Assembly (NCBI GenBank): GCA_035315685.1
Contig: DATFXR010000594.1
Location: forward strand, 1-7,444
Origin: QHWK01 sp035315685
Lineage (GTDB): Bacteria > Acidobacteriota > Vicinamibacteria > Vicinamibacterales > CAVVIG01
Direction: 5' to 3'
DNA length: 7,444 nt
Positions 1-4,851 of this stretch are shown in pieces. The notes under the pieces were generated by a model. The model searched no databases. It was not told the DNA's origin and worked only from the letters and a program-made list of their open reading frames with translations. The first letter of the stretch is position 1. Each line of letters starts with the position of its first letter. The position numbers and the translations under genes are program-made.

Positions 1-308
1 AAGAACGACGCGCAGAACTTGCCGTCGATCTGCTTGACCTGCGAGGTGTCGATGCCGGCGGCGTGCAGCCACTGGCGGTACTCGCCGAAGTCCTCGCCCG
101 CGGTCGCCATCAGCAGCGGCCGCTCGCCGAGCAGCGCGAGCGTGTAGGCGATGTTCGGCGCACAGCCGCCGCGCCGCTTGTCCATCGTGTCGACGAGGAA
201 GCTGAGGCTCACCCGCTTCATGTGTTCCGGAAGGAAGTGCTCGGTGAACTTCCCCGGGAACGACATCAGATAGTCGTAGGCAATCGATCCGGTGACGACG
301 ATTCTCAT
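1..308 (-). CDS. adoK: Adenosine kinase, PfkB family (N-terminal part, runs off the left edge)
   Basis: Only the first 102 codons are in the window. The protein begins MRIVVTGSIAYDYLMSFPGK and continues with an LPEHMKRVSLSFLVD stretch, the PfkB glycine motif RRGGCAPNIAYTLALLG and GEDFGEYRQWLHAAGID. From memory of that family, this closely follows the N-terminus of the Mycobacterium tuberculosis-type adenosine kinase. The enzyme phosphorylates adenosine to AMP with ATP in the cytoplasm. The C-terminal anion hole and catalytic Asp of PfkB kinases lie outside the window and cannot be checked. The ATG (308-306) overlaps the mtnP stop in an ATGA quartet, which fixes the start and implies translational coupling. 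The pairing suggests adenosine from S-adenosylhomocysteine turnover is salvaged together with MTA. Another PfkB sugar or nucleoside kinase is possible but less likely. Confidence 0.85.
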   Translation of the reverse strand, partial: MRIVVTGSIAYDYLMSFPGKFTEHFLPEHMKRVSLSFLVDTMDKRRGGCAPNIAYTLALLGERPLLMATAGEDFGEYRQWLHAAGIDTSQVKQIDGKFCASF

Positions 309-1165
309 TTCGCGTACTTCCCGATGATCGGCGCCAGCTCTTTCTTCGTCTGCTCGGGCCAGAGCGCCGGCTGCGTGATGATCGCGGTGGCGAGCGCGTC
401 CTTGCAGGCGCAGGTCCGCGCCTCCCCGATGCGCTCGACGGCGGTGGCGATCGTCTTCTGCGCCGTCGCCGCATTCTGCATCAGGTTCGCGATGATCAGA
501 TCGACGGTCACCGAGTCGTGATCGGGATGCCAGCAGTCGTAGTCGGTCACCAGCGCCAGCGTCGCGTAGCAGATTTCGGCCTCGCGCGCGAGCTTCGCCT
601 CCTGGAGGTTGGTCATCCCGATGACGTCCATGCCCCACGAGCGGTACAGCTTCGACTCCGCGAGCGTCGAGAACTGCGGACCTTCCATGTTGACGTAGGT
701 GCCGCCACGGTGCACGGTCGCACCGACGTGCTCGGCGGAATCGGCCGCAGTCTGCGACAGTTCGGCGCACAGCGGATTCGCGAAGGCGACGTGTGCGACG
801 ATACCGCGGCCGAAGAACGTGCTGATCCGCCCTTGCGTGCGATCGAAGAACTGATCGGGCACGACGATGTCGAGCGGTTTGTACTCGTGCTTCAGGCTAC
901 CGACTGCGCTCGCCGACATGATCCGCTCGACGCCGAGCACCTTGAATCCGTAGATGTTCGCGCGGAAGTTGAGCTCCGAGGGCAGAATCCGGTGGCCGAC
1001 GCCGTGACGCGCCAGGAAGGCGACTCGTTTCCCGCGCAGGGTGCCGATCACATACGGGCCGGACGGATCGCCAAAGGGCGTCTGGATCCGTTTCTCTTCG
1101 CGGTCGGTCACCTCCGCCATGTCGTACAGACCGCTGCCGCCGATGATGCCAATCGTTGGATTCAT
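305..1165 (-). CDS. mtnP: S-methyl-5'-thioadenosine phosphorylase
   Basis: This 286-residue protein of the PNP/MTAP family has the usual length. It cleaves methylthioadenosine with phosphate to adenine and 5-methylthioribose-1-phosphate, which recycles the by-product of polyamine synthesis and other SAM-consuming reactions. Visible motifs are IGIIGGSG (residues 5-12, phosphate-binding loop), RHGVGHRILPSELNFRANI (53-71), MEGPQFST (160-167, substrate methionine/glutamate) and TDYDCW (207-212). The aspartates in TDYD are typical of 6-aminopurine (MTA/adenosine) specificity rather than guanosine/inosine PNPs. The frame is open to an ATG at 1201, but family alignment favours MNPTIGIIGG at 1165, since the extra 12 residues match nothing. 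The Shine-Dalgarno is weak. The stop overlaps the downstream adenosine kinase start by 4 bases. The spacer from mce is 109 bp and carries a 9-mer repeat array. Confidence 0.95.
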   Translation of the reverse strand: MNPTIGIIGGSGLYDMAEVTDREEKRIQTPFGDPSGPYVIGTLRGKRVAFLARHGVGHRILPSELNFRANIYGFKVLGVERIMSASAVGSLKHEYKPLDIVVPDQFFDRTQGRISTFFGRGIVAHVAFANPLCAELSQTAADSAEHVGATVHRGGTYVNMEGPQFSTLAESKLYRSWGMDVIGMTNLQEAKLAREAEICYATLALVTDYDCWHPDHDSVTVDLIIANLMQNAATAQKTIATAVERIGEARTCACKDALATAIITQPALWPEQTKKELAPIIGKYAK

Positions 1166-1274
1166 GTCGCCTGTGTTCGCTCCGTCCGCCCTCGTTCGCA
1201 TCAGACCGGACCGCCGAGCGATGTCGCATAGGCCCGACGCGCCTGACCCGCCCGGCCTGCCCGACCTGCCCGAC
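1166..1274. other. mce-mtnP intergenic spacer
   Basis: This spacer separates the mce stop from the preferred mtnP start. Its right half is the GCCCGRCCT 9-mer array described separately. The left half must hold any mtnP ribosome-binding site or promoter. On the minus strand a GGACGGAGCG stretch lies about 10 bases or more before the ATG, which is a poor Shine-Dalgarno at best. I see no convincing -35/-10 pair. mtnP could be read through from mce or have its own weak promoter. Confidence 0.5.
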
Positions 1275-1285
1275 CTACCCGGCCT
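1232..1285. repeat. Six tandem 9-bp units, consensus GCCCGRCCT
   Basis: Reading the plus strand, successive 9-mers are gcccgacgc (1232), gcctgaccc (1241), gcccggcct (1250), gcccgacct (1259), gcccgacct (1268) and acccggcct (1277). The array runs through the mce stop codon (1277-1275), so the last codons of the epimerase (Gln-Ala-Gly-stop) are repeat sequence. I see no inverted partner arm, unlike the other arrays in this window. It could be a replication-slippage array or a remnant of a mobile palindromic element. Its function is unknown. Confidence 0.85.
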
Positions 1286-1676
1286 GCTTGAGCTCGATCA
1301 GCACCCCGCCGGTCGAAGCGGGATGCACGAATGCTATCAGGGAATGTTCGGCGCCGGGACGCGGCGCCTCGTCGATCAGCCGCACCCCACGCGATTTCAG
1401 CTGCGCAAGCGCGGCATGGATGTCCTCGACGCGCAGCGTGATGTGATGCAGGCCGGGGCCGCGCTTGTCGATGTATTTCGCGATTGGCGATTCGGGCGCC
1501 GTCGCTTCGAGCAACTCCAGCCGCGCCTCGCCGACTGGCGCGAAATGCGCCCGGACTTTCTGCGAGTCGACGTCCTCCGTCCCCTCGATCTCGAGACCAA
1601 GTGCGTCGCGATAGAACGCGAGCGCGGCGGACAGATCCTTGACGGCAATGCCGATGTGATCGAGGGTGGCTTTCAT
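1275..1676 (-). CDS. mce: Methylmalonyl-CoA epimerase (VOC/glyoxalase fold)
   Basis: This 133-residue protein has the typical length for the family. It interconverts (S)- and (R)-methylmalonyl-CoA, linking propionyl-CoA carboxylase to methylmalonyl-CoA mutase. The start MKATLDHIGIAVKDL gives the first metal histidine (His7). LGLE (27-29 region), RLELLEATAPESPIAKYIDK (52-71), GLHHITLRV (75-83, His77/His78) and the terminal GGVLIELK (Glu128) are hallmark epimerase segments of the two paired beta-alpha-beta modules. An in-frame GTG at 1700 would add eight residues, but it lies inside a palindromic repeat (1696-1720), so I reject it. No clear Shine-Dalgarno precedes the ATG. Positions 1677-1698 can fold into a small GGCTT/AAGCC hairpin directly before the start. 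The last three codons and the TAG stop lie in a 9-mer repeat. The gene follows meaB after 135 bp of repeats. Confidence 0.93.
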   Translation of the reverse strand: MKATLDHIGIAVKDLSAALAFYRDALGLEIEGTEDVDSQKVRAHFAPVGEARLELLEATAPESPIAKYIDKRGPGLHHITLRVEDIHAALAQLKSRGVRLIDEAPRPGAEHSLIAFVHPASTGGVLIELKQAG

Positions 1677-1811
1677 GGCTTCAACATTCTCGAAAGCCAC
1701 GAAGGCACGAAGACACGAAGTTGGTTTGTACAGAACATTCTTCGTGCCTTCGTGTCTTCGTGGCGGCTCCCGGTCTTCGTAGCGGCTCGGTAGTTTCGTG
1801 AAACCCTGCAG
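1677..1811. other. meaB-mce spacer filled with CACGAAG-type repeats
   Basis: The 135 bp between the meaB stop and mce ATG consist mostly of a large imperfect palindrome (1696-1764) plus degenerate pieces of the same unit up to the third copy inside the meaB end. No promoter stands out. If meaB and mce are cotranscribed, the mRNA between them would contain a stable hairpin that could influence 3'-end stability of the acd-meaB segment relative to mce. Confidence 0.6.
1696..1764. repeat. Inverted repeat built of tandem 8-bp CACGAAGN units
   Basis: The left arm, 1696-1720, contains three consecutive 8-mers (cacgaagg, cacgaaga, cacgaagt). The right arm, 1740-1764, is its reverse complement over 25 positions with two mismatches, and the loop is 19 nt. 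The two mismatches fall at the variable last base of the 8-mer units, as if the units were permuted between arms. The transcript would form a long hairpin between meaB and mce. It is not followed by a T-run, so it is not a classical intrinsic terminator. Confidence 0.9.
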
Positions 1812-2840
1812 TCAAGAATGCTTCGTGCCTTCGCGCCGTCGTGGCGGCTGTTGATGCTCACCGCGCAAGGCGCGGTGCAACAGGTCGTTTGCCGCCGAAT
1901 ACGGATCCAGCTCGCGCGACGCGATCCGCTCCACGATCGCAGCCAGCTCGCCGTCGTCCAGCACGTCGCGCTCGAGGTGCGTCATGAACCGCTGCGACAC
2001 GAGCTCGCGCAGCCGGTATTCGCTGCGCGCCTTGCGGCGCGACGCCTGCGCCGTCTCCGAGTGCGCGCGGAAGGAGGCGAGCGCCGCGACGAGCTCGGAC
2101 ACGCCCGTGCCGCTGGTCGCGACCGTCTTGATGATCGGGGGCCGCCACTCGCCTGGCGCGTACGCGTGCAGCGCGAGGTTCGCCTCGACCGCCGAGGTGA
2201 GTCGATCGGTGCCCTCTCGATCGGCTTTGTTCACGACGAAGATGTCGGCGATCTCCATGATGCCGGCCTTCAGCGCCTGCACGTCGTCGCCAGTGCCCGG
2301 CACGAGCGTGACGATCGAGACGTCGGCGGTCCGGATGATATCGACTTCGTCCTGCCCGACGCCGACGGTCTCGATGATGACGAGGTCTGTGCCGGCTGCG
2401 TCGAGCACGAGCGCCGCGTCGCCGGTTGCTCGCGCGAGGCCGCCGAGATGACCGCGTGTCGCCATGCTCCGGATGAACACGCCGGCATCCTGGGCGTGCG
2501 CCTGCATGCGGAGGCGATCGCCGAGCACGGCGCCGCCGCTGAACGGGCTCGTCGGATCGACGGCAATCACGCCCACCCGAGGTGACGCGGAGCTCGCGGA
2601 GTCCGCGGAGTCCGCTGGCGGCCTCTGCGTTCTGAACGCCGCGACGAGCCGATCCACGAGCGTGCTCTTGCCCGCGCCAGGCGGCCCGGTGACGCCGATC
2701 AAGTACGCACGGCCCGTCTGGCCGAAGATCGAGCGCACGAGATCGGCGCTCTCCGGCTCCTCGTCTTCGATCTGCGAGATGGCCCGCGCGATCGCGCGCG
2801 GATCGCCGGCCAGCACCCGCTCGGCCAACCTCCGGGTCAC
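1812..2840 (-). CDS. meaB: Methylmalonyl-CoA mutase-associated GTPase MeaB (ArgK family)
   Basis: This 342-residue G3E GTPase is the chaperone that gates cobalamin loading and protects B12-dependent methylmalonyl-CoA mutase. Visible parts are Walker A GPPGAGKS (residues 52-59), DPTSPFSGGAVLGDRLRM (95-112), RGHLGGLA (129-136), ETVGVGQDEVDI (157-168), PGTGDDVQ (181-188) and NKAD (204-207). A helical C-terminal dimerisation region ends in LDPYSAANDLLHRAL. The GTG start (2840-2838) overlaps the acyl-CoA dehydrogenase stop as GTGA, and the N-terminal helix RRLAERVLAGDPRAIARAIS matches the family. The open frame extends far upstream only as a shadow of the dehydrogenase. Two oddities stand out. Residues about 72-87 are a Ser/Ala/Asp/Pro-rich insertion encoded by 9-bp repeats, between the Walker A helix and strand RVGVIAVDP. 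Residues 331-342 come from a CACGAAG-type repeat. The mutase genes themselves are not in the window. Confidence 0.95.
   Translation of the reverse strand: MTRRLAERVLAGDPRAIARAISQIEDEEPESADLVRSIFGQTGRAYLIGVTGPPGAGKSTLVDRLVAAFRTQRPPADSADSASSASPRVGVIAVDPTSPFSGGAVLGDRLRMQAHAQDAGVFIRSMATRGHLGGLARATGDAALVLDAAGTDLVIIETVGVGQDEVDIIRTADVSIVTLVPGTGDDVQALKAGIMEIADIFVVNKADREGTDRLTSAVEANLALHAYAPGEWRPPIIKTVATSGTGVSELVAALASFRAHSETAQASRRKARSEYRLRELVSQRFMTHLERDVLDDGELAAIVERIASRELDPYSAANDLLHRALRGEHQQPPRRREGTKHS
1821..1850. repeat. Third CACGAAG-type repeat copy, inside the meaB 3' end
   Basis: Positions 1821-1849 match 1740-1768 at 26 of 29 bases in direct orientation (cttcgtgccttcg, three changes, then cgtggcggct). 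Read on the minus strand it encodes MeaB residues 331-340 (Q-P-P-R-R-R-E-G-T-K), beyond the expected family C-terminus. A degenerate piece of the same motif also appears around 1774-1787. The repeat thus appears to have replaced or extended the native gene end. Confidence 0.8.
2584..2632. repeat. 9-bp CGCGGAG-type repeat element inside meaB
   Basis: Four 9-mers stand in tandem on the plus strand: gacgcggag (2584), ctcgcggag (2593), tccgcggag (2602) and the degenerate tccgctggc (2611). They are followed by cctctgcgttc (2622-2632), a partial inverted arm. Unit and arm resemble the palindrome at 7120-7184 (ccgcagag, accgcggag, ctctgcg). Because the unit is three codons long, meaB stays in frame and gains Ala-Asp-Ser/Ala-Ser-Ser type repeats. 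I infer insertion or expansion of a mobile or slippage-prone element in the GTPase gene. Confidence 0.75.
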
Positions 2841-3982
2841 GCGCGCGACAGCAACTGCCGGGCGATGACGAGGCGCTGAATCTCGCTCGTCCCCTCGCCG
2901 ATGGTCGTGAGCTTCACATCGCGGAAGTATTTCTCGGCGGGATAATCCTTCACGAAGCCATAGCCGCCGTGAATCTGCACGCAGTCCTCGGCGACACGGA
3001 CGGCGATCTCGCTCGCGTACAGCTTCGCCATGGACGACTCGAGCGTCGTCCGCTGGCCCTTGTCCTTGTTGTACGCCGCGCGGTAGGTCAGGAGACGCGC
3101 GGCCTCGATCTTCGTCGCCGCGTCGGCCAGCTTCCACTGGATCGCCTGAAACGACGCGATCGTCTTGCCGAACGCCTTCCGCTCGCGCGCGTAGCTGAGC
3201 GCCGCTTCGTAGGCGCCCTGCGCGAGGCCGACCGAAAGCGCAGCGATGCCGATCCGGCCGACATCGAGCACCTGCATGGTGTTGACGAAGCCCTGCCCTT
3301 CCTCTCCGACGAGCTGGTCGGCCGGAATCCGGCAGTTCTCGAACAGCACTTCGCTGGTGTCGCTGGCGCGCATCCCGAGCTTGTCTTCCTTCTTGCCCGG
3401 CGAGAGTCCCGGCGTGCCCCGTTCGACGACGAAGGCGGAGATGCCTTTCGTGCCGGCGGCGCGGTTCGTGACGGCCATCACCACCATCACGTCGCCGACG
3501 CGGCCGTGCGTGGTGAAGGTCTTCGAGCCGTTCAGCACCCAGCAGGCACCAGCCCTCGCCGCGACCGTGCGCATGCCGGCGGCGTCGCTGCCCGACGTCG
3601 ACTCGGTGAGCCCCCACGCGCCGATCCGCTCGCCGCGCGCCAGCGGCGCGAGATACTTCTGCTTCTGCGCCTCGTCGCCGAAGAGAAAGATGTGCGCCGA
3701 GCAAAGTCCGTTGTGCGCAGCCACCGACAGCGCGACGCCGGGATCGACCCGCGCCAGCTCTTCGAGGCAGATGCAATAGTCGAGCGCCGTCATCCCGGCG
3801 CCGCCGTACTCCTCAGGAAACTGGATGCCAAGCAGCCCCAGCGCGGCCAGCTTCGGCATCAACTCGATCGGGAAATGCTGCTCCTCATCCCACTCGCGGA
3901 CATGCGGACGCATTTCCGTTTCCGCGAATTCGCGCACGGTTCGGCGCAGCAGATCCTGCTCGTCAGAAAGCCGGAAGTCCAT
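2837..3982 (-). CDS. Acyl-CoA dehydrogenase (short/branched-chain type)
   Basis: This 381-residue flavoprotein has the normal length for the family. It introduces the alpha-beta double bond into acyl-CoA and passes electrons to electron-transfer flavoprotein. The segments in order are an N-terminal helical domain (MDFRLSDEQDLLRRTVREFA), FPEEYGGAGM (55-64), the signature GAWGLTESTSGSD (121-133), NGSKTFTTHG (151-160), KLGMRASDTSEVLFENCRIP (201-220), RKAFGK (268-273), the FAD segment QIHGGYGF (336-343) and IGEGTSEIQRLVIAR, with catalytic-base candidate Glu363. The signature has Ser where most members have Pro (GLTEP). Eleven more codons are open upstream to 4015, but the family start is MDFRLS at 3982. 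No good Shine-Dalgarno is visible. The gene is coupled to meaB by a GTGA overlap. Substrate is uncertain. The meaB/mce context favours butyryl- or isobutyryl/2-methylbutyryl-CoA feeding propionyl-CoA, but this is inference. Confidence 0.95.
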   Translation of the reverse strand: MDFRLSDEQDLLRRTVREFAETEMRPHVREWDEEQHFPIELMPKLAALGLLGIQFPEEYGGAGMTALDYCICLEELARVDPGVALSVAAHNGLCSAHIFLFGDEAQKQKYLAPLARGERIGAWGLTESTSGSDAAGMRTVAARAGACWVLNGSKTFTTHGRVGDVMVVMAVTNRAAGTKGISAFVVERGTPGLSPGKKEDKLGMRASDTSEVLFENCRIPADQLVGEEGQGFVNTMQVLDVGRIGIAALSVGLAQGAYEAALSYARERKAFGKTIASFQAIQWKLADAATKIEAARLLTYRAAYNKDKGQRTTLESSMAKLYASEIAVRVAEDCVQIHGGYGFVKDYPAEKYFRDVKLTTIGEGTSEIQRLVIARQLLSRA

Positions 3983-4125
3983 GAACGGATCAGGATAGCA
4001 CGCAGGCAGTCGCAAGTCGGCTAGTCGCCAGTCGCAAGTCGGCGTTCGCCCGTCGCGGTCAGCGCTGACCGGGGCTCAGGGCTGGGACTTCGGGGGACTA
4101 CTGACTGACGACTGGCGACTGACGA
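3983..4125. other. 143-bp spacer upstream of the acyl-CoA dehydrogenase
   Basis: This spacer separates the second exported paralog from the acd-meaB pair. It should contain the acd promoter if that operon is separate. It is dominated by AGTCGCC-type 7-mers forming an inverted repeat (4022-4128) around a perfect 14-bp palindrome (4057-4070). I do not see a strong sigma70-like promoter. The stretch 3983-4021 continues degenerate AGTCGCA units (about 4008-4019). Confidence 0.55.
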
Positions 4126-4128
4126 CTA
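4022..4128. repeat. Inverted repeat of 7-bp AGTCGCC/AGTCGTC units
   Basis: The left arm, 4022-4043, starts tagtcgccagtcgcaagtc. The right arm, 4107-4128, is its reverse complement with three mismatches over 22 bases. The right arm reads as 7-mers gacgact, ggcgact, gacgact. The arms are 63 nt apart and enclose a separate palindrome. The right arm ends at the stop codon of the upstream gene (4128-4126), so the repeat begins exactly where coding ends. It could act as a processing or termination structure for the desaturase operon transcript. No T-run follows. Confidence 0.85.
4057..4070. promoter_or_regulatory. Perfect 14-bp palindrome, possible operator
   Basis: GGTCAGCGCTGACC is its own reverse complement. 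It lies 75-88 bp upstream of the acyl-CoA dehydrogenase ATG, inside the loop of the larger inverted repeat. Its size and symmetry suit a dimeric repressor such as the TetR-type regulators that often control acyl-CoA genes. No regulator gene is in the window. It may equally be just the core of the repeat element. Confidence 0.3.
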
Positions 4129-4851
4129 CCGCAGGTTGACGTCGACAACCTTCAATGTGAAGCGCCGTCGCCCCGCTTTCTCGAGATACGCGATGCGCGC
4201 GCCGTCGTCCGACCACGCCGGCAGCGTGGCGCCTGTCACGCGCGCGATCGCCCGCTTGTGCCTCTGGCGATCCATCAAGTACAGCCGGCCGGGATGATCG
4301 ACGAAGGCGAGCGCGCCGCTGCCAGTCGGCCCCCAGCCGAAGGTCTCGCCGGCCATCGGCGCACCGTTGACCCAGTTGCCGATCTCGATGCCGAGCAGGC
4401 GAAGCATGACCTCGGCTTCGTAGGCGTCGACCGGGTTCGTCGGGTCGGGCGTCTGCGCGCCGCCGTTTGCAAACCCGCCCGCAAACGGCGCTGGACGCGT
4501 ACGTCGGTTCGTCTCGGTGACCTCCATCCTGAGAGCCGGCAGACCGGGTGCGGTGAAGCTCGATTTGCGCGCCCAGTACGTGGCGGCCCACTCCGGCGCA
4601 CCGAATGCGACGCTCAGCTCGCGGTCGTCGAGCGAGATGATGAAGTCATGCGCAATCGTCCGATCTTCGACGGTCTGCAGGTGGAGCGACCTGCCGTCGG
4701 GCGACCACGACAACCCGCGCAGATCACCCTTCAATGCGTCGAGATCGACGGTACACACCTCCGCCGGCGCCGAAACGGTCAGCGCCGAGACGTCGATCGC
4801 CGGATCGACGAGCATCTGCAGGAGCGCAAATACGATTGTCGGGATAATCAC
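4126..4851 (-). CDS. Exported protein with TolB/WD40-like motifs, second tandem paralog
   Basis: I do not recognise a named family for this 241-residue protein. It is a clear paralog of the gene just upstream. The two share (I/L)DVSAL near the N-terminus, LSWSPDGRSLHLQT, APEWAATYW, FGWGPTGSG (171-179), GRLYLMDRQRHK and LPAWSDDGARIAYLEK. WSPDG and PAWSxDGxxIAY are typical of beta-propeller (PD40/TolB) blades, but only two or three such units are visible, too few for a complete propeller. The start is GTG at 4851, overlapping the upstream TGA as GTGA. It gives a hydrophobic N-terminus (VIIPTIVFALLQMLV) that could be a weak signal peptide or anchor, lacking basic residues. The stop codon touches an inverted repeat. 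Function is unknown; extracytoplasmic location is inference. Confidence 0.8.
   Translation of the reverse strand: MIIPTIVFALLQMLVDPAIDVSALTVSAPAEVCTVDLDALKGDLRGLSWSPDGRSLHLQTVEDRTIAHDFIISLDDRELSVAFGAPEWAATYWARKSSFTAPGLPALRMEVTETNRRTRPAPFAGGFANGGAQTPDPTNPVDAYEAEVMLRLLGIEIGNWVNGAPMAGETFGWGPTGSGALAFVDHPGRLYLMDRQRHKRAIARVTGATLPAWSDDGARIAYLEKAGRRRFTLKVVDVNLR

Noticed and set aside
1677..1700. GTG start at 1700 for the epimerase
   Set aside because: It falls inside the palindromic repeat arm, has no ribosome-binding site, and adds residues not seen in the family.
1696..1850. Possible CRISPR array
   Set aside because: Units are 8 bp and contiguous, arms are inverted, and there are no regular spacers of 30-40 bp and no cas genes.
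1673..1861. Short minus-strand ORF of 62 codons across the meaB-mce spacer
   Set aside because: It is translation of the CACGAAG repeats (RHDGAKAR, RHEDTKARR) and not a gene.
2841..3776. Long minus-strand open frame continuing upstream of meaB, apparently making a 654-residue protein
   Set aside because: The extra N-terminal part is an arginine-rich out-of-frame shadow of the acyl-CoA dehydrogenase. MeaB homology begins at the GTG at 2840.
2969..4024. Plus-strand open frame of 351 codons opposite the acyl-CoA dehydrogenase
   Set aside because: Antisense shadow of a confidently identified gene. It has no family motifs.
3983..4125. Cobalamin riboswitch or small RNA before the acyl-CoA dehydrogenase
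   Set aside because: The spacer is only 143 bp and is explained by 7-mer repeats. I see no B12-box-like conserved core.
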